This document shows, in pieces, positions 8,808 to 17,502 of a stretch of DNA of 64,000 nucleotides. The notes under the pieces were generated by a model. It saw nothing but the letters and a program-made list of their open reading frames with translations, was not told the origin of the DNA and made no database searches. Numbering within the stretch: the first letter of the stretch is position 1; every line of letters starts with the position of its first letter. This stretch comes from Arenibacter sp. ARW7G5Y1. Its GTDB lineage: Bacteria > Bacteroidota > Bacteroidia > Flavobacteriales > Flavobacteriaceae. The DNA is taken from contig NZ_QJJZ01000013.1 in NCBI RefSeq assembly GCF_003201775.1, positions 62,001-126,000 on the forward strand. The letters run 5' to 3'. Made by a program: the position numbers and the translations under genes.

Positions 8808-11126
8808 TTAGGGCTTATTAACCACCATGTCCTCAAATTTAACCGTATATACCTCACCGTAAATTTTTTCATAAAGCTTAACAAAATTGTCATAGGCAGT
8901 ATGTGCCAAACTCAATTTCCCCTGCCTAATAAGAATCTGCAATTTGATCTGTAGGGCATGCTCATTTAAATCATCGTAGATATACATCACGGATGCCAAG
9001 TTATACATTAAGGCGCTATGCGTATCCATGTCCAACATTTTTGAAATATCATAACAGAATTCTATGATTCTATTGCTCATATTTTCAACAATGGGATCCA
9101 GCCATGAATCGCTCATGTTTACAAAAAATCGATCTGACTTTAATATAGAGAACAATTGGGGCAATTGTTCTTCCAAATAAGGAACGGTTACCCCGCTACT
9201 ACCCAAATCTTTCAAATAATCCAAAACCTCCTGATAATCGCAAAAACAATTTTTTCCTATTTCCAAATACCAACTTTTATCCCGAAATGTCAAATTCATT
9301 TCCTTGGCTTCGGACAAAATGGCCCTAAGATTCTGGATATTGGTACCCCTGGTATTTTTGGCATTCTTTGGGCTCATCCCTGGCCAAAGAGCTTCCGTAA
9401 GCTTTTTGGTACTAATTCCATCCTTGTCGCCAATACTATGCAACAAAATTATAACAAACAGCTGTTTTAACTTAGGGGACAATTTTTTGGCAATATCAAC
9501 CCCTTCAGAATTTATAATGCGCAGAGCCCCAAAACAGAGTATTTTTTCCGTTGTACCAATTAACCTCTTATGATCCCTGTTGGCATGGTTTTTTACCCGT
9601 CCTACTGGTACCGACGACAACTTTGGCCTTATCGACCCCCTCTTCCTAAACTTTAACGCCAAGAAGATAAGTAAAAAACCAGCAATAGCTATTCCTATTT
9701 TCACATATAAGGATGATAATATAGAATTGTCCACCTCTATTTTTTGGTATTCCTTGGCAATTTCATGGGCATTGAGCTCACGCTCCCATATTTTAATATT
9801 GGTAAGATATCCCACAAAAAACTCTTGCCACAAATTACTTCCGATTAAAATATTATAGTCGGATGTATCATAGTCCTCAATGAGCTGTATCTCATCGGTC
9901 TGTACCCCATTTACAAAAAACAATAGTTCGTTGTTCACTTCGGAATGCACCAAGGCCACATGGGTCCATTTATTCAAGGGTACTGGGGATGACCCTGATA
10001 TATAATCCTTTATTCCGGCCATGGTAAAGGTCAATAAACCTTCGTGCAACTTTAAAACAAAGTTATCCCCTTTCCCCAGTATACTATTGTTACTAGTTAG
10101 TACCGTGGGCTTGACCCATGCCAAGATGGTAAAACTTCCTTCCAAGGCCGTTCTACTGTCCAGTCCCGCATCAACATATGCCCCATCATCAAAATAACCC
10201 ACCTTTCCGTGTACTTCATCGGATTGAATCTTTACATTATTTACGATAAGCTCCTTATCGTTTTTTCTAGTAGCATTTTTAATGATGGGTCCAAAAGTAA
10301 AATGATCGGTTAGACCGTATTCAAAATCCAATGGAAAACCAATAAACTCTTTAAGATTGCCACGGTTCTCAGGGGTCGTATAAATTATATCGGGTGAGAA
10401 ATAATAGCCGGCTTTGTGAGGAATAAATACCGGCAAGTTTTCATTTAGATCTATTGGAAGACTAAAATGCCCATTAACAATAAGGTTGCTATGATTTTTG
10501 AAGCTAACCCCATTCAACAAGCCAACCTTGGATCTTACTGTTCCATATACCCTGCTCTTTTTATTCAAGTCCGAGATAAGTTTATCCGCGAAAGGGAACC
10601 ACTCTGGATCAATTTGTATAAAATTGGGCATTTTTCCGGAGCGCTTCCAAATATCCACAATAACACTGTCATTTATAAATTCCTTATCCAACACCTTTAC
10701 GGCCCCTAATTCCTTTGAAGTATCAAATTTGGCGGCATCTAGATCGCTGATCAGGGAATCCAACGAAATAGTTTCTATCTCTTGCAATGGTATCTGTGGA
10801 GCCCATGATTTGGACAGGAAGTCTTTGCCAAATATATTATCGGTCACCAAGATGAGCGAATCATTTTTTTTGGTCAATTGCTCCAAAAGAGTAGTGTAAT
10901 TTTCCTGATAGTCAGAAATATAGACTGCTATAGAGGTTTTACCATTAAGAAGAACAGGTAAATTGTTACTTGTAATATGATGAATATCGATCAATACATG
11001 TGAATGTTGACGTATGTCCCACTTCTCCTCTTCTGAAAGAAGTCGATATTCCTGTGCCGTCCCCACTTTCAACAATAGAAGCAAAAACAACAAACAACAT
11101 TTGGAAAATAGATTTCTTCTTAGCAA
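8808..11126 (-). CDS. Transmembrane one-component regulator: periplasmic LamG domain, one helix, cytoplasmic winged-helix
   Basis: 772 residues. Signal peptide at about 1-24 (CCLLFLLLLLKVGTAQ); an unassigned extracytoplasmic part at about 25-300; a LamG/concanavalin-like domain at about 315-460 (ALEGSFTILAWVKP, LNKWTHVALVHSE, IKIWERELNAHEIAKEYQ); a single membrane helix at about 471-493 (IGIAIAGFLLIFLALKF). A cytoplasmic OmpR/SARP-like winged helix follows at about 530-630 (LSPKLKQLFVIILL, ISTKKLTEALWPG, RGTNIQNLRAILSE), then a helical tail. The start is TTG: no ATG or GTG occurs in frame after the preceding stop, and the signal peptide begins right there. Located 147 bp before the oxidoreductase gene on the same strand, it is the natural regulator of that locus, sensing a periplasmic glycan or sugar. 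This role is inferred. Confidence 0.75.
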   Translation of the reverse strand: MLRRNLFSKCCLLFLLLLLKVGTAQEYRLLSEEEKWDIRQHSHVLIDIHHITSNNLPVLLNGKTSIAVYISDYQENYTTLLEQLTKKNDSLILVTDNIFGKDFLSKSWAPQIPLQEIETISLDSLISDLDAAKFDTSKELGAVKVLDKEFINDSVIVDIWKRSGKMPNFIQIDPEWFPFADKLISDLNKKSRVYGTVRSKVGLLNGVSFKNHSNLIVNGHFSLPIDLNENLPVFIPHKAGYYFSPDIIYTTPENRGNLKEFIGFPLDFEYGLTDHFTFGPIIKNATRKNDKELIVNNVKIQSDEVHGKVGYFDDGAYVDAGLDSRTALEGSFTILAWVKPTVLTSNNSILGKGDNFVLKLHEGLLTFTMAGIKDYISGSSPVPLNKWTHVALVHSEVNNELLFFVNGVQTDEIQLIEDYDTSDYNILIGSNLWQEFFVGYLTNIKIWERELNAHEIAKEYQKIEVDNSILSSLYVKIGIAIAGFLLIFLALKFRKRGSIRPKLSSVPVGRVKNHANRDHKRLIGTTEKILCFGALRIINSEGVDIAKKLSPKLKQLFVIILLHSIGDKDGISTKKLTEALWPGMSPKNAKNTRGTNIQNLRAILSEAKEMNLTFRDKSWYLEIGKNCFCDYQEVLDYLKDLGSSGVTVPYLEEQLPQLFSILKSDRFFVNMSDSWLDPIVENMSNRIIEFCYDISKMLDMDTHSALMYNLASVMYIYDDLNEHALQIKLQILIRQGKLSLAHTAYDNFVKLYEKIYGEVYTVKFEDMVVNKP

Positions 11127-11285
11127 TATTAACGTAATAATCCCTAAAAGGGCATTTGTATGAACTACGCAATTTACTAAGAATAAATAAAATTTCTCCT
11201 GCCGAAATTATCCGAAGTATATCTGTCCTGAACAATTTAATTTTAAGGCCTGAAAATGCAACTTCCCTTATAGGCCAAGACTTGC

Positions 11286-13082
11286 TTACATTCTATCGGG
11301 AACCTCTATTCCCAAAAGACCAAAGGCCGATTTTATAACCTCTCCAACCTTTTTTGCCAATTGAATCCTGAATATTTTTTTGGTCTGATCTTGCTCTCCC
11401 AATATGGACACATTTTGATAAAAAGAATTAAACTCCTTAACCAAATCATAAGTGTAATTGGCAATTAGGGCCGGACTATAGTTATCGGCCGCCAATTGTA
11501 CAGTTTCTGGAAACAACTGCAGTTGTTTTAACAATTCCTTCTCTTTCCCTTCTAAATCCGTCAACTTTTGCGAACCGTGCAAGTGCTGCTCCAGTTCCTC
11601 CGCCTTCCTCAAAATAGATTGGATCCTAGCATAAGTATATTGAATAAAAGGCCCTGTATTTCCTTGAAAATCAACAGACTCCTCCGGATTGAACAAAATT
11701 CTCTTTTTGGGATCCACCTTAAGGATATAATATTTTAAGGCCCCCAGTCCTATTACTTTATACAACTCTTGTTTTTCCTCTTGGGAATAATCTTCCAGCT
11801 TGCCCAATTCCTCAGAAATAGTAGCCGCCGTTTGGGCCATATCCGCCATTAATTCATCGGCATCCACTACGGTACCTTCCCTACTCTTCATTTTACCACT
11901 AGGCAAATCTACCATCCCATAACTTAAGTGATATAGTTTTTCTGCCCAAGAAAAGCCCAGTTTCTGCAGTATTAGGAACAATACTTTAAAATGGTAGTCC
12001 TGTTCATTCCCAACAGTATAAACCATACCCTTCACATCTGGATTGTCCTTTACCCTCTGTATGGCCGTACCAATATCTTGGGTCATATACACTGCCGTAC
12101 CATCTGAACGGAGTACAATTTTTTCATCCAATCCCTCGTCCGTTAGGTCTATCCAAACACTGCCATCCTCTTTCTTGTAGAAGACACCTTTTTTTAACCC
12201 ATCCTCCACAAAATCCTTACCCAATAAATAGGTATTGCTTTCGTAATACAATTGATCAAAATCAACCCCCATATTTTCGTAGGTAATCTCGAACCCATCA
12301 TATACCCATTGGTTCATTGTCTTCCATAAACTCACTACCTCCTCATCACCAGCTTCCCATTTTCTCAGCATTTCTTGGGCCTCCAATAAGATTGGCGCCT
12401 CTTTTTCCGCCACCTTTTCATCTATCCCTTCAGCAATCATAGTAGCAATTTCGGCCTTATAGGCCTTATCAAAAGCAACGTAATAATTCCCTACCAATTT
12501 ATCACCCTTAAGCCCGGTACTTTCCGGCGTTTCTCCATTGCCAAAGCGTTGCCATGCCAGCATGCTTTTACATATATGGATTCCCCTATCGTTAATAATC
12601 TGGGTTTTATAAACCTTCTTCCCTGAGGCCTTTAAAATCTCTGCCACGGAATACCCCAACAAATTGTTTCGGACATGCCCCAAATGCAAGGGTTTATTGG
12701 TATTGGGAGACGAATACTCCACCATTATTGCGTCTGTAGTACTTTGTGAAACAAATCCAAAATCGCTCTGGTGCCTTATTCCTTCAAAAAAATCGAGGTA
12801 ATATTCGTTACTAATGGTAATATTCAAAAAACCCTTAACCACGTTATAATCGGTCACCTCCTCCACTTCATCCTTTAGGAACTGTCCTATTTGCTCTCCA
12901 ATTTGCACAGGATTTCCTTTCACAAATCGCAACATGGGAAAAATAACCGCTGTAATATCACCCGCAAAATCTTTGCGGGTTGGTTGAAATTCCACGCTTG
13001 GCAAATCAACTTTAAAAATAGAGGTAACAGCTTCTTTTACCTTTTGTGCAAGGACGTCTTGAATATTCATGAATTTAGGCAT
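11286..13082 (-). CDS. argS: Arginyl-tRNA synthetase
   Basis: 598 residues, normal for class I ArgRS. It carries the N-terminal additional domain, the HIGH-type signature (SSPNTNKPLHLGHVRN, about residues 122-137), a KMSKS-like loop (MKSREGTVV) and the C-terminal DALR anticodon-binding domain (FIQYTYARIQSILRKA onwards). It charges tRNA-Arg in the cytoplasm. Two ATG codons are possible: 13082, or 13070, which gives MNIQDVLAQ. A -7 motif ending only about ten bases before 13082 leaves almost no leader for the first, so 13070 is equally likely. No terminator hairpin is evident in the 159-bp gap that follows. Confidence 0.96.
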   Translation of the reverse strand: MPKFMNIQDVLAQKVKEAVTSIFKVDLPSVEFQPTRKDFAGDITAVIFPMLRFVKGNPVQIGEQIGQFLKDEVEEVTDYNVVKGFLNITISNEYYLDFFEGIRHQSDFGFVSQSTTDAIMVEYSSPNTNKPLHLGHVRNNLLGYSVAEILKASGKKVYKTQIINDRGIHICKSMLAWQRFGNGETPESTGLKGDKLVGNYYVAFDKAYKAEIATMIAEGIDEKVAEKEAPILLEAQEMLRKWEAGDEEVVSLWKTMNQWVYDGFEITYENMGVDFDQLYYESNTYLLGKDFVEDGLKKGVFYKKEDGSVWIDLTDEGLDEKIVLRSDGTAVYMTQDIGTAIQRVKDNPDVKGMVYTVGNEQDYHFKVLFLILQKLGFSWAEKLYHLSYGMVDLPSGKMKSREGTVVDADELMADMAQTAATISEELGKLEDYSQEEKQELYKVIGLGALKYYILKVDPKKRILFNPEESVDFQGNTGPFIQYTYARIQSILRKAEELEQHLHGSQKLTDLEGKEKELLKQLQLFPETVQLAADNYSPALIANYTYDLVKEFNSFYQNVSILGEQDQTKKIFRIQLAKKVGEVIKSAFGLLGIEVPDRM

Positions 13083-13091
13083 TTACGGCTG

Positions 13092-13099
13092 CAAAATTA
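13092..13099 (-). promoter_or_regulatory. Putative -7 promoter element for argS
   Basis: The minus strand reads TAATTTTG, a full match to the Bacteroidota -7 consensus TAnnTTTG. No TTG is present about 19-20 bases upstream, so only half of the promoter is supported. Transcription would begin about 13086, a few bases before the first possible argS start codon. Confidence 0.4.
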
Positions 13100-13231
13100 A
13101 GCATTTTTTATTCTTTCACCTTAATGTTAAGGATAAGTAGACCACAAGAAGGAAGTTTTTTTTAACTTTATTAGCCTATACGGCCCATAGTACCATACTG
13201 TGATGATTTAAACTGGATATCCATAAAATTT

Positions 13232-13657
13232 ATGTTGCTGAACGTTTCCTATAACAACAAAGAAATTACCAAAAAAATAGACGAAGAAGTTGGAAAACCT
13301 TTTACCCTAAAAGAGCGTTTGGCCCTGGACGGTATTGGGTCTCCCAAATTGTTCATTGTTGACAGTAGCATGGAAATTAAAAATCTATTGATCTTGGACA
13401 ACAACACCAACACCTGCAACATTGAGTTAAGACCAAAAGGAATCATAATTCGCTTTAGGTCACTACTCGAAACCTTTGGACTTATTATACCATATTACAA
13501 ATTTACATTATATAAGACGGACCTTGGCCTATATACAATTTACAGGGACCAATATTTTATCAAAATAAAATCTGACACAAAGGCCGTACAGAAATTTTTT
13601 ACAAAATTACTGGGACATAGGGCAGACAATGCACCTACGAATATAGAAGATATTTAA
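13232..13657 (+). CDS. Hypothetical protein, 141 residues
   Basis: No family recognised. The product is soluble, without a signal peptide or membrane helix. It is rich in beta-branched and aromatic residues in the second half (GIIIRFRSLLETFGLIIPYY, YTIYRDQYFIKIKS), which suggests a small beta-sandwich or PH-like fold. The ATG at 13232 is the first in frame, and the gene is divergent from argS. Codon use resembles its neighbours, so it is likely real. The 252 bases after it, before the transporter, hold only a weak 6-bp hairpin (13737-13755) and no gene. Confidence 0.65.
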   Translation: MLLNVSYNNKEITKKIDEEVGKPFTLKERLALDGIGSPKLFIVDSSMEIKNLLILDNNTNTCNIELRPKGIIIRFRSLLETFGLIIPYYKFTLYKTDLGLYTIYRDQYFIKIKSDTKAVQKFFTKLLGHRADNAPTNIEDI

Positions 13658-13909
13658 CCCGTCCGCCACTAATTGAAAAGAAAACCGGATGGTTTGCGCT
13701 CTAAATGAGATCTGAATACCTTGAGGCTTGCTACAACCCAACCCGTTTCGTTGGGACCTGGGCCGAAATGTCATCGGTAGTTTCCTTTTGATGCTTAAGG
13801 AGATTGCCCTGTAGTAAATGACCTTTAATTAGTCATAATATAAATAACATAAGCTAGCCGTAAAACTTTGAATACTTAGTTTGCATAAATTAAAACCGAT
13901 ATTATCAAA

Positions 13910-15439
13910 ATGTTGAATCCTTTTCGCAAAAACCCATTGCTTTACATTTCCGTTGGAATCCTTTTGATATGTACAATCGTAGTGTTCATAGCCACGGAAG
14001 CAACCTATGAGGCCATTGAAATCGCTTCCATTTGGGTCAGGAACTATTTTGGATATTTCTACCTATATCTTGGGCTGGGCTTCGTATTTCTTTTGTTGGT
14101 CATTGCACTATCCCCTTTAGGAAAAATAAAACTGGGCAGAAAAAATGAAAGACCTGAATTTACCACTTGGGCATGGACGGCCATGCTTTATAGTGCCGGT
14201 ATGGGTGCTGGAATCTTGCTCCGTGCAGTTCAGGAACCTGTTTTTATGCAGCAAAACCCTCCCTTCCCTTCAGATTTGCCATCGGAAATCCTAGCCCTGG
14301 AATTCACCTTTTATCAGTGGGGATTTACGGCCTGGGCATTTTATGGACTTTTTGCCATGACCCTAGGTTATTATCTTTTTGTTAGAAAGAAAAAAGTACT
14401 CATCAGCTCTACCATTGGGGACATATTGCCCAATAAGGCGGCAAGAACAGGAATTGATGCCCTTACCATTATGACCACGGTATTTGGTCTGGTTGCGGCC
14501 ATAGGCCTGGGAACAACCCAAATTAATGGAGGCCTAAATCATATTACCTCTTCCAATTTCGGCTTGGCCACTACGCTATTGCTCACCACCCTTATCTCGG
14601 TGTTGGCTTTCTATTCTGCTTGGAAAGGGGTTAACAAAGGAATTCAGATACTTTCAAAGGTAAACATCCTTATCACCTTGGTGGTATTGATTTTTGCCCT
14701 TGTTCACAGCGACATCCTTAAGGTTGTAAACCATTTTTTAGTGGCTACCTTCCACTACATAATTGATTTCATACCCCTGAGTTTGGCCTATGGCAGTTAT
14801 GATCCAGGCATGGCTTTTCTCACTGATTGGACCTTCTACTATTGGGCATTTTGGTTGGCATGGGCACCTTTTACAGGAATCTTTATTGCCAGGATCTCCA
14901 AAGGGCGTAGCCTAAGACAGTTGTTATTGGGTGTTTTGGTCATCCCCAGTTTGGGTACCTTTTTTTGGTTTTCAGTATTTGGAACCTCGGCCTTCCAACT
15001 CATTGAGGGATGGGGAAGTTATAACAACGAATTTAATGGTGTGTTTTCCTCTATTTTTGTTTTTTTCGGCAACTACCCTTTCGCCACATTCCTTAATATT
15101 ACCACCATATTATTATTGATAGGTTTTTTGGTAACTTCCGTTGATTCTGCTGTTTTTGTATTGAGTATGTTTTCGGATAAAGGCAAACAAGAACCTAGCA
15201 AAAAACATCGCCTAATTTGGTCCCTCTTTATTTTTTTGGCTACAATTGCCCTAATTCTATTGGGCAATGCAAAACCAGAGGTAGATGTATTAAGTGCCGC
15301 ACAAAAGCTATTGATTATCACTTCACTTCCCTTTGCCTTTTTTATGGTCTTTATGGCCATAGTTTTTATCAAGGAGCTACTGAAATACCATAGCTATTAT
15401 ACTTTAATAGGTAAGGAACAAAAACCAATGGATAAATAA
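13910..15439 (+). CDS. BCCT-family transporter (betaine/carnitine/choline type)
   Basis: 509 residues with about 12 hydrophobic segments. The family signature in the helix 8 region is clear (WTFYYWAFWLAWAPFTGIFIARISKGR), split here into WTFYYWAFWLAWAPF and GIFIARISKGRSLRQ; the GMGAGILLRAVQEPV segment matches the glycine-rich helix 3 region. These carriers take up quaternary ammonium compounds, usually with sodium, for osmoprotection or as nutrients. In helix 3 an Arg-Ala-Val replaces the more usual aromatic residues, so the substrate may not be classical betaine. Its TAA is directly followed, with no spacer, by the stop codon of the convergent hydrolase gene. Confidence 0.9.
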   Translation: MLNPFRKNPLLYISVGILLICTIVVFIATEATYEAIEIASIWVRNYFGYFYLYLGLGFVFLLLVIALSPLGKIKLGRKNERPEFTTWAWTAMLYSAGMGAGILLRAVQEPVFMQQNPPFPSDLPSEILALEFTFYQWGFTAWAFYGLFAMTLGYYLFVRKKKVLISSTIGDILPNKAARTGIDALTIMTTVFGLVAAIGLGTTQINGGLNHITSSNFGLATTLLLTTLISVLAFYSAWKGVNKGIQILSKVNILITLVVLIFALVHSDILKVVNHFLVATFHYIIDFIPLSLAYGSYDPGMAFLTDWTFYYWAFWLAWAPFTGIFIARISKGRSLRQLLLGVLVIPSLGTFFWFSVFGTSAFQLIEGWGSYNNEFNGVFSSIFVFFGNYPFATFLNITTILLLIGFLVTSVDSAVFVLSMFSDKGKQEPSKKHRLIWSLFIFLATIALILLGNAKPEVDVLSAAQKLLIITSLPFAFFMVFMAIVFIKELLKYHSYYTLIGKEQKPMDK

Positions 15440-16381
15440 TTACTCTTTTGGAAGAAACACCTCTGCCATCATACAGCGTGCACTGCCGCCTCCGCAGGTT
15501 TCAATAGTATCCAACGAACTATGGATGATGGCACAATGCTTTTCCAACGCCCTTAACTGTTCCTGTCTTAAACTAGTGTAAGCTGCCGTACTCATTACCA
15601 AATAGCGTTTTTCTCCCATTCCGAAGACCTGTAGCATATTCCCGGCAAAATGGTGCATCTGTTTTTCGGAAATAGTAATAATTTCCTTGCCATCTTGTTT
15701 TAAATGGCTCACGACATTCTTTTTTTCTTTTTTGTCATCAATGGAATCCAAACATATTACCGCAAACGTTTCTGCCAAACACATCATTACGTTGGTATGA
15801 TAAATAGGTTTTCGGGTACCCGCTACGGATTGATTGGCAGTGAATACAATAGGAGTATATTCAAAATCTTCACAAAACTCTATAAACAAATCCTCATGCG
15901 CCCTATCTGAGAGGGCACAATAGGCTTTTTCATTCACCCTGTCCAATACAACACTTCCTGTGCCTTCCAAAAAATAGCCCTCCTCCTCAGCCGAGGTATA
16001 ATCCATTATATTTTCTATAATAAACCCCCTCTGCTCCAAAAGTGCCAGAATATCATCCCTTCGTTCATTTCTTCTATTCTCGGCGAACATAGGATAAATC
16101 CCCACTGTTCCATCGGCATGGAAGGACACCCAATTATTGGGAAATATGGAATCCGGGGTATCCACATCCTTTTTGTCATCTACCACTATAACATTTACCC
16201 CTTTTTCCCTCAACTCCAAAACAAAAGCATCAAATTCCTCCTGCGCCTTCAAATTTATTTCCTGGTTTTTTAGATCAAGATCTTCCTGAAAATAGTTATT
16301 CACGGCAGTTTGCTCGTTCATTCGAAAATTCACTGGGCGCACCATCAAAATAGTATTGGTAATTTGCATTTTATTAGTCAC
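15440..16381 (-). CDS. ctlX: Guanidine-modifying-family hydrolase, CtlX-like (citrulline/arginine-deiminase related)
   Basis: 313 residues. The N-terminus (ITNTILMVRPVNFRMNEQTAVNNYF) is split from the conserved DSIFPNNWVSFHADG stretch (about residues 74-90). It is typical of the CtlX group of the pentein superfamily. The catalytic set is visible: acidic FLEGTGSVVLDR (about 132-143), histidine in YHTNVMMCLAE (about 195), and nucleophilic cysteine in GGGSARCMMAEVF near the C-terminus. Related enzymes hydrolyse citrulline or guanidino compounds. A second pentein enzyme lies 105 bp upstream on the same strand, so the two may share an arginine-derivative pathway. Start could be 16381 or the Met four codons later. 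Confidence 0.85.
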   Translation of the reverse strand: MTNKMQITNTILMVRPVNFRMNEQTAVNNYFQEDLDLKNQEINLKAQEEFDAFVLELREKGVNVIVVDDKKDVDTPDSIFPNNWVSFHADGTVGIYPMFAENRRNERRDDILALLEQRGFIIENIMDYTSAEEEGYFLEGTGSVVLDRVNEKAYCALSDRAHEDLFIEFCEDFEYTPIVFTANQSVAGTRKPIYHTNVMMCLAETFAVICLDSIDDKKEKKNVVSHLKQDGKEIITISEKQMHHFAGNMLQVFGMGEKRYLVMSTAAYTSLRQEQLRALEKHCAIIHSSLDTIETCGGGSARCMMAEVFLPKE

Positions 16382-16486
16382 TTTTCAAATTGGGTATTAC
16401 AAAACTTTCCATCATTAAAACTGTGCAAATTTAGCTTAATTATTTCCTGGAACGGATTATATGCAAAAATTGGCACTAGAACTATA

Positions 16487-17401
16487 CTATTCCCTCACCA
16501 AGGGCAAGGTGCTACACCTTAAAAGCCCCTCTTGTTTGGCTATCTCCGAATAAGCTATTTCCTCCACCGTAAAACCGTGTTCCCGCAACCAGTTGTTCAA
16601 CCTTGTAAAATTACGCTCAGAAACCACCACATTGGGGGATATGGAAAAAACATTGCTTACCATATTATACATTTCCTCTTTCCCGATCTCGAATACATTG
16701 TCGCTTCCAAAATAATCCAGCAACCATTGATACTCCTCTTCCCTTAAAAATCCATTCTTATGTAAAATGGCCTTATTTTTTCCAACGGGCTGAAAACAAC
16801 AGTCCAAATGTAGGGCATTTTCCCTGGCATTGGTATTCGACTTTCTAAGTTCAAAAGCCTTTACCTTTTTATTTGGGAATTGACTGGCAATAAAATCTAC
16901 CGCTTCCTGGTTGGTACGTGCCGTAATATAATCCGCATAATCCGAACCCGTATATGTGCCCATAAAAATATACTCTCCCCATGGCATAACGTCCCCTCCC
17001 TCTACATGAACCTCTTCTGGGGGATAGATTATCTGATCTTCATCTATTTTATTCAACACATATTTAATAGCCTGAAATTCCTTTTCCCTATCCGGAAGAA
17101 TATTCGCCTTCACCAGCTTATCCCCAATAACAAAAGCAATATCCCGTGAAAATATTTGATTACAATCCTTCAAGACTTTGGGCCTAAACACTTGAACATC
17201 GTATTTGGCAAATACTTGGGCAAAACCGTCCATTTCCCTTACCATATCCACCTCTTTGGGGTAGGTGCCGGCCAAAATATGTTCCAATGACTTGGGATCA
17301 TAGGCTTCCTCTGGTTTCGGAATAGGGCCACAGCTTTTAGCCGTTCCCAATACCACAGATCTTAAGCGTGAAGTTTCATCCTGTACGTTCAACTTTAGCA
17401 T
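16487..17401 (-). CDS. Pentein-fold amidinotransferase / dimethylarginine dimethylaminohydrolase-like enzyme
   Basis: 304 residues. Substrate- and metal-independent guanidino chemistry is indicated by HVEGGDVMPWG (about 139-149), the catalytic histidine in ENALHLDCCFQPV (about 208), and the nucleophilic cysteine in GLLRCSTLPLVRE at the very C-terminus. DDAH-type enzymes give citrulline plus an amine; amidinotransferases of the same fold move the amidino group, and sequence alone does not decide. The strong terminator at 17443-17481 isolates it from gltA, so this gene and the CtlX-like gene downstream form a separate two-gene unit. Confidence 0.85.
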   Translation of the reverse strand: MLKLNVQDETSRLRSVVLGTAKSCGPIPKPEEAYDPKSLEHILAGTYPKEVDMVREMDGFAQVFAKYDVQVFRPKVLKDCNQIFSRDIAFVIGDKLVKANILPDREKEFQAIKYVLNKIDEDQIIYPPEEVHVEGGDVMPWGEYIFMGTYTGSDYADYITARTNQEAVDFIASQFPNKKVKAFELRKSNTNARENALHLDCCFQPVGKNKAILHKNGFLREEEYQWLLDYFGSDNVFEIGKEEMYNMVSNVFSISPNVVVSERNFTRLNNWLREHGFTVEEIAYSEIAKQEGLLRCSTLPLVRE

Positions 17402-17442
17402 ACCTGCTTTTTAGGTAAAGATAGAAATACTTATTCTGATAA

Positions 17443-17481
17443 ATAAAAACTGCCCTTTGTATATTTAACACAAAGGGCAGT
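17443..17481 (-). terminator. Rho-independent terminator of gltA
   Basis: A perfect 12-bp stem (ACTGCCCTTTGT at 17449-17460, its complement at 17470-17481) with a 9-base loop. On the minus strand the T-rich TTTTTATTT follows. It starts 21 bases after the citrate synthase stop codon. Confidence 0.92.
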
Positions 17482-17502
17482 GGCATAGAATTTGTGTTTT
17501 TT

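Noticed and set aside
10966-11235. Open frame on the minus strand across the start of the LamG regulator
   Set aside because: It overlaps the signal peptide region of the regulator in another frame and resembles no protein family.
13737-13755. Hairpin CCCAAC / GTTGGG in the gap before the BCCT transporter
   Set aside because: Only 6 bp, no T run, and no RNA family fits; not enough for a terminator or small RNA.
13658-13909. Search for tRNA or other RNA genes in the larger gaps
   Set aside because: No cloverleaf, CCA end, or rRNA-like stretch was seen here or in the other gaps; no CRISPR repeats either.
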